From contig JAFISE010000278.1 in assembly GCA_022560025.1 (NCBI GenBank), positions 1-30,646 on the forward strand: a stretch of 30,646 nt of DNA, in the 5' to 3' direction. Shown here in pieces: positions 9,368-22,200 of the stretch. The position numbers and the translations under genes were made by a program. The stretch comes from Stagonosporopsis chrysanthemi (taxonomy: Eukaryota > Ascomycota > Dothideomycetes > Pleosporales > Didymellaceae). The notes beneath the pieces were generated by a model. That model was not told where the DNA came from. It made no database searches and saw nothing but the letters and a program-made list of their open reading frames with translations. The first letter of the stretch is position 1. Every line of letters starts with the position of its first letter.

Positions 9368-9780
9368 AAAACAAATGAAATAGAGGAAAGAGGAGAGACT
9401 CTTTCCAAGGGAATTATTTTTGTTGCAAGGGAATTTTTATAGAAAATATATTACTACGATTTCTTATAGAGAATACGGTTATTGTTATTTATTTTTCCAA
9501 TAAATCATTTATTTGGTTTCTTACTTTAAAATGATTTTAACAAAATAACAATAGTGCGATTTCGAACAGATAAAATGATTTTAGCAAAAATAGGGATACG
9601 GAGGAGTTGAACCTTATAGTTATGATCTGCAATCAAAATGCATAGCCCTATGCAACATACCCCCTTTTTTTATGATTGTTTTTTGGGCTTTAAGCAAAAT
9701 GAATTTTACTCTTCTCCCATTGCACTCTAAATTGCGATTTAGAGAGCAATACCATTTTTGTCAATGGGATTTGTTGTAAA
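9368..9780. repeat. internal repeat R3 with trnC
   Basis: Closely related to R4 over about 400 nt in the same orientation. Shared boxes are GAGGAGAGACT, TTCTTATAGAGAAT, TTATTTTTCCAATAA, GATTTCGAACAGATAAAATGAT, the trnC copy, and the GGCTTTAAGCAAAATGAATTTTACTC segment (given here only as the leading box GGCTTTAAGCAAAATG). The hairpin is at 9719-9750. The copy stops abruptly after CAATGGGATTTGTTGTA, so its distal end is truncated relative to the terminal repeats. It separates cob from the cox1-cox2 unit. Confidence 0.85.
9592..9663 (-). tRNA. trnC: tRNA-Cys (GCA), copy 2
   Basis: Same 72-nt cloverleaf as at 193-264, with one change in the 3' T stem (CCTCC instead of CCTTC) that adds an A-C mismatch to the T stem. 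Anticodon GCA and acceptor stem are unchanged. It may still be functional or may be a slightly decayed copy carried by the repeat. Confidence 0.75.
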
Positions 9781-9831
9781 GCAGTTAATTTGCGTAACAA
9801 GTTTACTAAATATAGGGCAAAAAGCTATTCA

Positions 9832-12800
9832 TTATTGTTCTTGTAATCACGATAGGAACTTTTCTAAAGAGACAGATTCTACAACAATAGGCATAGAACT
9901 GTGTAAGATACCACAAATTTCTGAACATTGACCATAGAATGTACCTAATCTGTTAATTAGAACAGAGAATTGATTTAGTCTTCCTGGGTCGCTCTACAAC
10001 TTCGACCTAAAAATTCACCGTAGCTTTTCTAGCTAATAAACTTAAACTTATAACGATTCTTGTAAGGTTTCTCTGTATGTATATAACTTCTTATTGTAGT
10101 TCTGCTAACACCAAATTTAGATGCTGCTTTTGCTACTGATTCCACTATAGTGGTAGTGTTTGTATTTATATCAAAAACTTCTACTAGGCTACCATAAGAT
10201 GTGTGTAACTTATTTAAACTAATTTTTCTTTGTTTATTTATAAGTTCACGTAGCTGGGTTTCTGTTAAATCTGTAGGTACTGCCTCTGAAATTAGACGAT
10301 TAGATATAGTGAAATAACCTAAATAAGGGGTTTTGTCTAAATACTTTTTATAAGAAGTGTGATGTATACCTAAGTCAGCACAAAAAGCATTTAATGATTT
10401 ACTAGAATAATATAAAGTTTTACAATCTTTATCATATAGATAGATATTAAATCCTTGATTAACTCTGAAATTTACTATCTTGTGAGTATTAAGATTAAAT
10501 CTTTTATCTAATAAATAATATTGTTCTAAGAAACAATGAGGATAATTATTAAAAGAAGAAGGTATAACTATTACTTCTAAAGTGAATGTTTCTAGTTTCT
10601 CTTTTTCTATCATAGGCAACAGTATTCCTGTATCTTTGTTAGAAAAAAGTACATTCTTTTCAAAGTATTGCTTAAATCTTCTTGCTAAATCATTACTTGA
10701 TCCTACATATTTTTTATCTGAATTCCTATGAGAAAAAACATATACTCCCGGTTTACTACGTTTAGAATTGGGTTTTCCAATTAATCCTAATAGAGAAGGG
10801 TATGTTTGATCGGTAAGAGGTAAATCAAATTTAACGCTAGGGAGAGATATAAGCTCGTCTAACTCTTGTTGAGTTGTAGAAACCTTTTGATTAAGCAACA
10901 AACTATTAATAACTTCACTAGTTATAGGTTTATCACTGTTTATATATTCTAAAGCTATAGTATTAGGACGATAGTCTTTATTAGATGGAGTTAATTCTGA
11001 TTTAAATCTATATAAGTTTAAGGAAGCCGGAGATCTTTTTTTAAAAAAATTTATAATTGCACGTCTATTAAACACGTGTTACAACTTAAACCTAGTTAGG
11101 TCAGGCAGTTGTAGTAACTTTAATCTAGGGTTATTTTCTAAACGGCTGATGCCATTTGATATTATTTTATCCTAGAACCGGTTTCCCGGCGACTAGAGTA
11201 CACCTTACCATTGGTTTTGCCAAATGGAAGAACCGTCTACTCGTTGCTCTTTTACAGATAGTTAATTATCTATTTTAGATCCGCGATCACCCATTTCTAT
11301 TACTAGAATCTTTAGTGATATTACCTTACCCTGAGTCATTAATCAGGCCAGTAAAAGGTTTCCCTTAATACCTTGGTTACTAAAGCTTTAGGGCTTCCCC
11401 GGAATTTGGCTCTTTAGCACATATAATGAATAGCCTACAAACATTATTTTTTTATGCATCACATTTAACACCTAATGCTGGTATAGCGAATGAGTGGATT
11501 ACATCCGCAGCAGTAAGAATAAATCTAGTGTGTGTAATTTCAGGAAGAATAACTCTATTATCTACTTCTAACATTCTTAAAGCCCCTTCTTCTAAGTCAG
11601 ATTCAGGTACTAAGTAAGAATCAAATTCTACAAAATCTCCATCACTGTTTAAGAAATCTGGGTACTCGTAACTTCAGTATCATTGGTGCCCTTCTGCTAA
11701 TACAGATAATGAGGGATCAGTAACTTCATCCATTAAGTATAATAGTTTGAAAGAAGGGAAAGCAATTAATACTAATATTAAAGCAGGAGTTATTGTTCAA
11801 ATTAACTCTATTAGTGTCTAAAATAAGAATATATTTATATATTCTGTGGACTATATCATCATATGTTAGGGTTACCTACTGCATATGTCTCACGTGTAGT
11901 CTCTGAGGATTTTACTAAGGTAAGTACCTTTTGGTTTCCTGCTGATAATCCATTGTATCATCCATTAAAGTTGTCACTACTCATTAGTATTTAAGGCTTT
12001 AGGAGTTTCCAGCATTTAGTGAGATTTTTTTTTTCATAGTTGTTCTAATTATATTCATTTATTTGGGAGCTTGTCCCGAAAATTTATATCTATCTTTAAA
12101 TACCTCTCCAGAATGCATATATTTAATGATAGTACTCCCGCTAATACCTAAAAACAAACCTGCTTTTCTAGCAGAGATGAAATTTCCTATAAATGTAAAT
12201 CCTTCTGAATTACATTTTTCATAAATATTCACTGGATTACCTTTAGCTTTACTCCTTTTTTCTAAAGTACTAGGTAAATGTTTTCTACCTATAGCTTTTT
12301 GTTTCATAAGTTCTCTACTCTCATCGGTGTGAGTTTTACCATAGAAATTATTATCTTGGCCTTTTCTCATTGAACTCATAAGTTCTTTAGTTTGACCAGT
12401 ATGATTTCTACCATATAAAGAAGAATTTGTTCCTGTATATTTACCTTTTAAGCTTAAACTACGTTTATCTTTACTTTCTTGGCTATGTTTATAACCTGAT
12501 GAACTTCCAGCTATTTTTAGTGTATTATATACTGGTTTTATAATATCCATATAATATTGCTCTCTTTCGTTTAAAATATCTTTGTCACAATATTCTAAAA
12601 TACTAATAGAAAAATTAGCATAACCATATTTTATTAAAGCTCTATTTATAACAAGAGTATTTTTATTATTTAAATAGCTTAAAGTAAAGTATTTTGTGAA
12701 TCTTTTACCTAAATCTATAGATTGACCAACATATTGATCTTTATTAAGTAAATTTGTAAAAAGGTATATTCCAGATTTATTTTTATTTTCATCTATAATT

Positions 12801-13213
12801 TGTTTTTTAAGAGCGGCATTTTCATATAATTTTAGTACATCTATTTGTGTCTGTGTAGACAAAGTCCCTTCCTTACTATAAAAAGTTGAAGAAGTGGAAT
12901 AGTGTTTTTTTTGAGTATAATTAGAATACTTTTGAATCGGCACACATTTACCGTGGTTAAGGTATTTATTACTTATAGGTGATTTAGCGCTATCAAAATT
13001 TTTTATAATAGCTCCTTGTATTCAACCAACACTAAATAAAATAGCAACTAAGTAATACATAATATTATCATGTAATTCGATTAAAGCTTCCATTTGTGGA
13101 CTAGCACTATCTTGGAAGTACAGTCCTCACGCTCTAGGTGCATCACATAAAAATTCGCTAGAAACAGCAAATAAACTGCTAATGGCGGCAATAAAAGAAG
13201 ATAAGATTGTACT
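9832..13213 (-). CDS. cox2: cytochrome c oxidase subunit 2, 3' part of the cox1-cox2 fused frame
   Basis: Subunit II of complex IV, carrying the CuA centre that accepts electrons from cytochrome c. Coding parts: 13213-12950 (end of the exon shared with cox1), 11817-11458 and 9993-9832; stop TAA at 9832-9834. Family regions in order: DAPRAWGLYFQDSASPQ, LIELHDNIMYYL, two N-terminal membrane helices, TLIELIWTITPA, EGHQWYWSYEYPDF, and the CuA site (IHSFAIPALGVKC, then YGQCSEICGILHSSMP). All copper ligands are present. There is no stop codon and no ATG between COX1 and the COX2 core: the first Met is at 13093, inside the conserved core. A 22-residue stretch (13213-13148), mostly hydrophobic, links the two and resembles a cleavable leader. 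The last junction is least certain: splicing after GAT (11458) to AGC (9993) follows group I rules and gives KCDSDPGRLN. Confidence 0.92.
9994..11457 (-). other. group I intron 12 (in cox2)
   Basis: The core lies at about 11090-11440, upstream of the HEG: minus-strand strings GGGGAAGCCCTAAAGC, AATGACTCAGGG and GTCGCCGGGAAACCGG can be read. This core belongs to a different subclass from the cox1 introns that share the AGACTACACG core. The GIY-YIG HEG fills the 3' part. Confidence 0.75.
10029..11075 (-). CDS. GIY-YIG homing endonuclease, cox2 intron 12
   Basis: 348 aa, TAG stop at 10029-10031. An in-frame TAA lies two codons before GTG at 11075, so this frame is free-standing inside the intron, not exon-fused; GTG is the likely start. 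Nuclease domain: PGVYVFSHRNSDKKYVGSS, then NDLARRF and the family Glu in CFLEQYYLL. The C-terminus has a helix-turn-helix unit (SVAKAASKFGVSRTTIRSYI) ending in a YKNRYKF strand. It is clearly related to the HEG of cox1 intron 3 along its whole length (shared [13 protein letters not shown] and the IHH/YKKYL segment), so one may derive from the other. It sits downstream of the catalytic core. Confidence 0.85.
   Translation of the reverse strand: MFNRRAIINFFKKRSPASLNLYRFKSELTPSNKDYRPNTIALEYINSDKPITSEVINSLLLNQKVSTTQQELDELISLPSVKFDLPLTDQTYPSLLGLIGKPNSKRSKPGVYVFSHRNSDKKYVGSSNDLARRFKQYFEKNVLFSNKDTGILLPMIEKEKLETFTLEVIVIPSSFNNYPHCFLEQYYLLDKRFNLNTHKIVNFRVNQGFNIYLYDKDCKTLYYSSKSLNAFCADLGIHHTSYKKYLDKTPYLGYFTISNRLISEAVPTDLTETQLRELINKQRKISLNKLHTSYGSLVEVFDINTNTTTIVESVAKAASKFGVSRTTIRSYIHTEKPYKNRYKFKFIS
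11818..12949 (-). other. group I intron 11 (first in the cox2 part)
   Basis: Inserted between the NHG and TLIELIW codons; 5' site after GGT (12950), last intron base G (11818). The HEG comes first and the core last (about 11845-12015), with the string AGACTACACG and a terminal GATATAGTCC box. Confidence 0.8.
12059..12949 (-). CDS. GIY-YIG homing endonuclease, cox2 intron 11
   Basis: Read in frame from the exon end to TAA at 12059-12061 (about 296 codons in the intron; GTG at 12943 is an internal start option). GIY-YIG domain: KSGIYLFTNLLNKDQYVGQS, followed by DLGKRFTKYF and NEREQYYMDIIKPVYN. The middle has repeated NUMOD3-type DNA-binding motifs (GYKHSQESKDKRS, YGRNHTGQTKELMS, YGKTHTDESRELM). 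The C-terminus has a helix-turn-helix (ARKAGLFLGISGSTIIKYM). The frame is intact. Confidence 0.85.
   Translation of the reverse strand, partial: KCVPIQKYSNYTQKKHYSTSSTFYSKEGTLSTQTQIDVLKLYENAALKKQIIDENKNKSGIYLFTNLLNKDQYVGQSIDLGKRFTKYFTLSYLNNKNTLVINRALIKYGYANFSISILEYCDKDILNEREQYYMDIIKPVYNTLKIAGSSSGYKHSQESKDKRSLSLKGKYTGTNSSLYGRNHTGQTKELMSSMRKGQDNNFYGKTHTDESRELMKQKAIGRKHLPSTLEKRSKAKGNPVNIYEKCNSEGFTFIGNFISARKAGLFLGISGSTIIKYMHSGEVFKDRYKFSGQAPK
13148..13213 (-). other. linker between COX1 and COX2, possible cleavable leader
   Basis: Twenty-two codons between the COX1 C-terminus (SLPLQS) and the COX2 core (CDAPRAWG), giving a largely hydrophobic peptide (STILSSFIAAISSLFAVSSE, then FL). No stop and no ATG occur here. 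Many fungal COX2 proteins are made with a short leader removed at the inner membrane. If this is such a leader, one cleavage would separate the two subunits. A non-ATG start (ATT codons are present) or cleavage of the mRNA are alternatives. Confidence 0.6.
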
Positions 13214-16200
13214 ACTTTGTAATGGTAAGCTAGTAAATGCATGAGGTTTAGGTGGATTACTTAATGCTCACTCTAACCCTGGAGCACATTTATCTTTAAG
13301 TATTCTTAAGTAATCACTAAATAGTTGAGGAACTGCTCAAGGGTAACCAAATATGGCTTTCCCTTTAACAAGTTGTAAGTACACTATGTGTAAGAATAAC
13401 ACAGTAGCAGCCACAGAAATAAGTGAACCAATACTACTTATAAAGTTTCAACCTGTAAAGGCATCAGGGTAATCACTAATTCTACGTGGCATACCTTGTA
13501 ATCCTAAGAAATGTTGAGGGAAGAAAGTTAAATTACGTTTAAAAACCGGACTATGTCTTGACCATAAATATATGGCCTCTTTCGTGTAGTCTCTGAGGAT
13601 CCTACTCATAATTACAATTATTTTGGTTTCCTGCTGATTATCTAGATATACTTAAGATTTTTAAACCATCTACTGATTAGTACTTAAGCCTTGTGAGAGT
13701 TCCCAGCATATAGAAAGATTGATAGGGGCTAATTTATGAATTTTGAGTTTCATTACGCGGTAAAGATTGTAATATTCAATTTTCGTCATTTATGGATGTA
13801 TATTTATTTGTGTCTAAGTTCTTTTTAATGAATGTCCATCTTACTTTAAAATGTTGTCTAGCAGCATTTATAGAAGGGAATATGAATTCCTCATTCTTTT
13901 CATTATAACAAAAAACTAGGGCTCCTCCTATACCATACTGAGGAGATAATTTACCTTTTAAACCTTTAAAGGCATTATCATTTTTTAAATAAAATTCCTT
14001 TATACCTTCGCTAATAGCATTTTTGGTCTCATCTGAAGTAGTATATCCAAACTTAGGATGATTCTCTTTTCTCAAAGTTTCCTTTAACTTATTTATGGTA
14101 TCAATACTATGAGTAAATCCGAAAGAGCTTCCTGCAATCTTTAATATGTTATAACTTGGCTCGTAATGATCGATTCACTTTTGTTCTAACTTTACACATT
14201 CTATTGCGTCTTTTTCACAAAACTCCAAAATACCTAAAGAAAAGTTATTAAGTCCATATTTCTTCATTGCTCTTATGAGTATTGTTGTAGCAATTTTATC
14301 AGAATTTGCGTAATAAAAATGACTAACCATTCTTTTAGATAAATTAATACTACTACCTACATACAAATCATTGGTTACGTCATTGATAAATAAGTATACT
14401 CCAGATTTGTTTTTTAGCTCTTTGTAAATTTTTCTTTTACTTTCCTTAAGGTCTTTAAAATAGATGAAAAAATTATTTGGTGAACTACCATTATTAGGAC
14501 TCCCATTTGAAATATTTCTATTACATGCGTTTTTAAACTCAAAACCTCTTCCATTTAACCTAACCCCTGTGAATAAAACTCAGAAATGAGCTTTAGAATA
14601 TAGTAAGTTATAATCTAACCCTAAAATTTTAGGTATTCAGAAGTATCATCCACTAAATAAGGCAAATACGGCACCCATACTTAAAACGTAGTGGAAATGC
14701 AAATTTAAAAGTATAGAGATTAAGTAGTCTATACTTTCTAAATGGTGGACTATATCATTATCTAATTTTTTCTACAAAAGGTACTCTTTGTCATAAAGGG
14801 TTTTTATATTGAATTCAATCTAATATAAATTCAGAATATATTTTATATTCAAAACTTTCTTTAGGTTCATTTTTAAAATCTCTTATTTCAATAAATTTTT
14901 TAATTTTTGATATTCTATAGAATTTTAAATCTGAATATAATCTATTTTTCATGAAATATTCATATAAGAATACCATACCTTTTACGTTTTGGTATTTATA
15001 TGATATAGAATTATGAGATTTCCTAAGTAAAACAGCGGGTTTATAATTTGGTATAACATTATCTAAATTTAGTTTACTACTAAATTCGTTATTTTCAAAT
15101 TCTAAGTTACATTCTATTCTATTTCCGGCATAGTTATACACAATGGTACCATCTGTGTCAACTAAACCTGCTAAATAAGGATCATTAGCTTCAATATTGT
15201 AATTTGCTTGTTTATAAGCTATGCCTAAATAATCGCAAGATTTTTGTAATCCTGGTACTTTTAGTCTAATTAAACCATTAATATTATTAATTAAGAATAA
15301 CATTTCCTCTTTTTTACTTATAATTCAAATAGAGTGAGGTTTATTCTTATCAGATCTAATTCTACCCATATGTAACATATTTTGAATGTAACTTAATATT
15401 CTGATATCTCTGTTATGCAATTTAATTCTAATAGTTTTTAAAACGATATTAGAATTAACATTTCTAATATCAAAGTTACCATCACCGTCTATAATACCAG
15501 CTAATCATTTAAAAAATTCTTTATTTGAAAGATTTTTACCTTTTGAATCAGATATTTGGCGTGTAGTCTCTGAGAATCCTTTACAGTTTTCTGCTGATTG
15601 TATGTTCGTATTTGTTAAAAATACAGGTTTATTATTATTTTGACTATGTATAGTTAGAAATGTTAAATTTCTAGAGGCATCTATTTTAAAAAGATAATAA
15701 TATAATATACATAGTAAACAACAACCTAAAAACATGGTTTCCAGCATATAGCCAAATGCGAAATAATCGCCTCCGGGGAAAAGATTATTAAGGCCCAATT
15801 GAGCAACTACGTAGTAAGTATCGTGGAAAGCAATATCAAGTGATGCGTTAGCAAGAACTACACCTGATACATAAAAAAAAATATTCATTAATCCACTAAT
15901 CTTTCATAACTAAATATATACTCTTTACAAGTACCACCTACTTTAGCGTAATTTTTAATAGTACTATGTGATATATTTAATGCTCTTTGAGCATCCATTA
16001 CACCATCATATTTCCCAATAAAATTTTTATTTATATCATATACAAATATTGCTTTTTTAATATGACTACTCTTGTTAATTTCTTCTACTAATTTTTCACA
16101 TTCTTTTGAGTGTCAATGAGAAATTAAAGGTGTATCTGAAATATTATAAGGCATATTAACTAGGTACCATTCTCCTCTAAATATTATTTGTTCTTTTATT

Positions 16201-19200
16201 ACATTAACCACTGTTGAAGAATTAGATTTAATTCATTTAGCTAAAGTTTTAACTGAAGGGAAAATAACTAATAACTCTTTAAATGAATTGTATACATAAA
16301 CAGAGTAAGCTGATTTAGCTTCTATAATTCTTATTTTACTTTCTATAGAATGACTTTTGTTATAAAAAGGGTTATTTTCACCTGTTACAGCCCTTGTTAT
16401 TAACCCTTTAGTTTCTTCACTATGTGTTCTATTCTTAGCTAATTCAGAGAGTAACTTTTTGGTTTCTTCAGTGTGTTTATAACCTAAAGAAGAAAAACCT
16501 TGCTTTAAAACATTGTAATAAGGTATAATATTTGTGATATAAAAAGTTTCTCTAGAAGTTAAAAATTCGGCTTCAACATATTCTAATATTAAGAGAGAAA
16601 AGTTGGAATAATCGTACTTAAGTAAAGATCTGGTAATAGGCATATTAGCATTCTGTTTACTTTTTAAAAAAGCCTTGTTAAGATAATTTCTCATTCTGGA
16701 AGCTAAATTTATAGAACTACCAACGTACAAATGCCCATTTACCTTGTTTATTAAACAGTAAACACCGGATTTATCTCTTTGTTCTTTTAGTATATTAAGT
16801 CTATCTTCCTTTAAGGAATTATAAACTTTTACAGCCTTTATATTTAGAAGATTATCTTGGTTCCCTATCTTGTTATCCTGGTTATTATTGAAAGAAGAGT
16901 AAGATCGAGTTATGACTGTGTACCCTAAGGAAGATTGTGCGGTAACAGAGATTTGGCTATTAAAGATTAATGAACATTTTTTTATTTGGACTATATCTTC
17001 CCGGAATGAACTCCGAGTGCTACGTGTAGTCTCTGAGGATCCGAACGGTTCTACATTATGATTGTAAAATATCCGTTGGTTTCCTGCTGATTGTTCAAAA
17101 TTATGCTTTGTTACTGAGATTAAATAAAACTCTAGTATCATAATTGTCAGAAGTTCCCAGCATATAGTAGCCAACTCTAAAAATAGAGGGAGAGCTATCA
17201 GGTTGATATATAACCCTCCAATAGTAAACATAAATACAAAACCTAACGCAAATAGTAATGATGGTATGAAATGTAAAGAACCACCATAACAAGTTGCTAA
17301 TCAAGAGAATATTTTAATACCAGTAGGAACTGCAATAATTAAAGTTGCAGCAGTGAAGTATGCTCTTGTATCTACGTCTAATCCAACAGTGTACATGTGA
17401 TGAGATCAAACTACAAATCCTAAGATACCAATAGAACACATGGCGTAGCTGTATTTTCCATGTATATAAAGTTGAATGGTAGTCCCTTGGGGCTCTCACC
17501 CCTAATTTTTTTTTTATTATTTATCATAGATAAATAATAAAAAAAAATAACTATAAGGGCTAGCAAGAAAACTATTTTAATCTATTACTATTCATCTCCA
17601 AATTTAATTCCTTAAGTGTTTTTAAACCTTCTGTAGTTAAATGTTCTTTCAGTTTTATAATATTCATACCTTTTTTAAAACAAATATAATCCTCTTGTTT
17701 TAGGTTTAAAAGAGGGTAGGTATCAAAATGAGGTAATATTTTATATAATAAAGAAGTAATATCTTGTACTATAAAGTCGCATCTAGGTGTATTTAAATTG
17801 GATCTTAATGCAATAGTACCACAGTCAAAAAATTTAGTAAATAATCTCATAAGCTCTAAATCTTTACTATGCTGAGCTATATGAAATCTACAAGACACAG
17901 TTTGTGATAAAGAATTCATTTTAGCAGGTCTAATATAGATAGAAAACCCTCCATCACCCGCTACAAATCCTGACACTCATTGAGGATTTAAATTTACAGG
18001 TAAATTTATAACAGGTTTGTTCGACGATATTATATTAGGGTAATCTTTTACAACTTTTTTTGACATTCCTTTGTTTATAGCAGCATAGTAAGAAAGAGTC
18101 TTTAAAAATCCTTTTTCGGTTAAATGATCTTTATTTAAAATAATCTCCACTACCTTAGATCATAATAAAAAATCTATTTTTTTTTTACTTATTAGTGGAT
18201 AGTTTGTAAAGTGTGGTATTATAATATCCTTTATATAGTTAACATTCGTAACTCTATACACAGCTAATTTTCGATCTGATCTAATGTATACAGCACCTAC
18301 ACCAAAAAAAGACTGTATCTTATATAAAATATCTTTATCTTTTTCATGCAGATTTATTTCAAATGAAATTCTTACTTTTCTTTTAAAAATTTGCGATATT
18401 TCTACTATTACACTAAAACAACCTTCAGCATCCACAAACCCTGTAACCCAATTAGGATCCAATTTATTTTCTAAATGATCTGTAGATAATTTTCTTTTTA
18501 ATACTTTATATACATTTATTATTTTTAATTTTGTGGATAAAATGTTATAAAAAAATACGGGACTATCTCTTAAGCACTCTGCAAGGCTTCTCCATATATA
18601 GTCTCTGAGGTTACTGAATAAATGAATATTATTTAAACCATTTCTTTTTGTAACCTGCTGATTGCTCATTGTAATATCCTTAAAATTCTCACTAACAATT
18701 TTATTATTACTAGTATTTAAGGTGTTAGAGGTTTCCAGCATTGAATGGAGATTCATGCAACTATTAGTTAGCCTGGGCCTATTATTGACCATACCAAGGT
18801 ATCCAAACACGCTCTTGTTAGAGTTAGCTGAAATTGTAGTACTAATTATACCAAAACCTGGAATAATTAAAATGTAACGATATTTTGACTAAAGGAATAG
18901 CTGTGTATTATAACAGTCTTTTCTCATTAATACTCAAAAACTTTTATATTTTTGTTAGGACTTTATCTTGAGTTGTAGTATTTTCTTCATGACGATTTAG
19001 TAAGGATTTCATTTTTATTATTTTAGATAACCCTTTTTCTGTTAAGTGCTCTTTATCTTGTATTAATCTATACACCTTTCTTCATCTTAAATAGCTTATA
19101 TGCTTTCTAGACTGTAGGTGATATTGATCAAAATATTCTATAACCTTTTTAGCAGAACCGAAATTAGTAGAACCATAGTAATAGGTATCTTGAGATTTTC

Positions 19201-22200
19201 TATATCCAATGTTTCCACCTAAGTATTCTTTTATCATATTTAACAATAAATCACTTTTTTGATCTATATGGTAATTTAATCTTATTTCCGGTTTATTTCT
19301 GGTAATACGTTTAATAATTTTTATTTGAAAACTAGCATCCGCATCAGAAAACCCTGCTAATCAGTGGTTATCTAAATTTTTGCTTGAATCTAAAGTAAAA
19401 TGAATATTTTGATCTGTATATTTATTATGGTTTAATACATTATTAACTACTTGATCAAATTTGTGCTTTGTTCTTAATTTACCATTTATTAGGTTAATTA
19501 CCTGTAGCATGCCTTCTTTCTTAGCAATTATTAAAAGGTATGCGTTTTTATCCTTTACTTTTTTTACATTACCGTAACCCAATTTTTCTTTCAAGTAATA
19601 GGCTAGAAATGCATCTGGAGAACTAAAAACTATAACTAGTTGTTGGGCTTTACTAAAATGACCATCCCCGTCAATTAATCCTGCTAGATAATAACCTAAT
19701 TGTTTATTATTTAGAGGCTTCAAATGTTTAGGAACGTGATCTGAGACACGTCTAACATTTTCTGAATTTACTACAACTCCGTCGCGTAAAGTCTCTGAGG
19801 TTCCATTTATTATAGTTAAAATGTTACCGGCTGATTTACTTCTTTGTTTTAACTTTTTCACTATGTCATTTAAGATGGAGTATTTATAACTATATGGCGA
19901 AGCAGTCCCAGCATATGGCAACGTTAAGAGGCCTACATCCGTAACCTCTGGATGTCCGAAGAATCCATTTCTTCAAATTTAACTTATCTTTTAAAAAGTC
20001 TCTTATTAAATTCAGGTACCGGTAGTCTAAACTCCGGGCTTGTGTATCATACATCTATGATAGAAGAAACCGACTGTACATTAAGCATCATTTCAGATAC
20101 CCACCAGTGGACCAGTCTGTAGCGACCACTTAAATAACCGACGGTCTTTAAATGAGGAACTTATTGACCGTTATAGCACTAGCATCGCTAATATTTTTAT
20201 GACTTTTCCTTGTATTTATAAAATACATTTAAAGTTTTATATAAAATAATATAACCTTTAAACTTAAGAGTTGCAAGTAATACTTATATATATTAACTAA
20301 GTATAAGGTATATTCTTATAAGAATATTCACTATTTCAGATCTTATATCTTTTTACATCTGTCTTTATAGTTTCATAACTTGCACGTTAAACCTTTACTT
20401 TTTTTCCCTAGTATTTTAAATTTATATCATTTGATTTATTTATCATCTTAGTTCTTTCAATCATTTCTCGTCTTTTTGACTCATCTAAATGATCTTTATT
20501 AACAAGATCATTATGAATATCTTTTCATAATTTATAGGATAAAGACTTTTTAGTATACAATGTATATTTATCAAAATAAGAAAAGACATTTTTACAATTG
20601 TTTACTCCACCCAATCTAAATTCATAAGTATTCTCTTCTGAATGTCTAGAAACAATACCATTTTTAAATAATACATTGAAATGCTCTAATACTGTTAGAT
20701 TTATTTCTCACTTTTGAGAAATATTAAAGTTGAAACTAAATCCTCTTTTTTCACCTATTGAACAAGTAAAACAACCTTCTCCGTCAGTAAATCCTGCAAA
20801 TCATGCATCGTTTAAAGTAGGTAAAATGGGTCTACTATTAATAACTATAGGTTCTAATAGTATTCTACCTTTAGTAACTCATTTATTAAACCCTTTAACG
20901 AAAATATCAAATGTTTCTTGTCTTTTTGGTAAAACAAGATTACCATTAAATAAACTAATTATAATGTCTATTTCTTTCTTATTTTGTGTTACATATCTAC
21001 TAGTTATAGTCGATTGAGGATTAACTTTACCAAATCCAAGAATTTCTTGTATAAATTCTAAAACTTGTTTATCCATTGTAGCTTGTGTAATAACAAATGC
21101 CAAATCTCCTCTATTGTTTACTATAAAAGAACCTTCTCCTTCAGTGAAACCTACTAATCAAGTTAAAAAGTTTTCTGAAGGAATCTTATTATTTGGCAAA
21201 TGAGTATTGTATTTCTCATAAAATGCAGAAAAATCAAACTTATTGTTTAAATTAAAGTTAGACATATGTCTTTTAAAGATTCATTGGTTAGAACTAGGAA
21301 ATATAAATAATGTTGATAATATAAAATAATCTTCAAATACTAGTCTTGAGAAAAGATGTTGGTATAATATAGGATCACCACCACCTGCTACTTCAAAGAA
21401 TGAAGTATTGAAGTTTCTATCTGTAAGAACCATAGTAATTCCCGTTAAATTTGTTGACCTACTGGATGAAATCCCATAGCTTAAAGTGTTGTTCTTTAAG
21501 CTTAAAAAGTTATTAAAACTTAGTGTAGGTACGCAAACACTCTCGTGCTTGATCGGACCATATCTTATATTTTTAAGTTGTAGAAGTTTTGTAAATGATC
21601 TCAAGTAAAATTTGTTCTGAAATTGTTCATACCTGATTTGATCTTTACTATTTTTTCCTTTCCTTCTTCTGTATTATGCTCCTTTCTATCAAACATGTCT
21701 ACTACTTTTATTCAATCTAATGAATCTAAATGTTTAGTTCCAAATAGAGGAAATTGTAAAAGATAATTTTTAGCATGAATATTACCTTTAAGGTTAGTAG
21801 TTCTAACTCTATACTCAGGTTTTGGTTTATCCGATCTTATTTTTTTTACTTCTGTTTCTAAAAACTCAGCAATATGGCTTAAGAAATTAAAATTATCATA
21901 TCCTTTGTGATCTTCTCGTCTTTGAGATATTTCTAATTTACATTCTAATTTAGGATATTTACCTGAAAGAGTAGTTCTTACTTGAAAAGAAGCGTCTGCT
22001 TCTATAAACCCTGACAGTCATGGATTGGAATCTAAAGACTCTTTAGATACAGGATGTTTTTCAATACTGGTTCCTTTAGTATTATTAAAAAAATCGATTA
22101 ATGCATTAAGACTATGTATTTTAGGTGTTCTCATATTTCCATTTATTAATGAAATAACTAATAATATACCTTCATAGCTATTTATGGTTAATATATAAGC

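Larger units (their letters stand above)
17449..18787 (-). other. group I intron 7 (cox1)
   Basis: Between GYLGMV and YAMCSIG; last base G at 17449. 5' core at about 18590-18745, HEG between, terminal box AAGGGACTACC at about 17480-17490. The 3' tail has an unusually long perfect hairpin (17506-17547). Confidence 0.8.

Noticed and set aside
13093..13095. ATG at 13093 as the cox2 start
   Set aside because: It falls inside the conserved core (SPQMEALIELHD) and would remove conserved N-terminal COX2 residues.
13776..14366. Two separate partial GIY-YIG genes in cox1 intron 10
   Set aside because: They share a frame and are joined by a UGA Trp codon at 14172-14174, so the enzyme is intact.
15505..15888. 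Independent gene starting at ATG 15888 and containing cox1 exon 9
   Set aside because: The ATG overlaps the stop of the intron 8 enzyme, but the conserved [20 protein letters not shown] is plainly a cox1 exon with group I splice sites on both sides.
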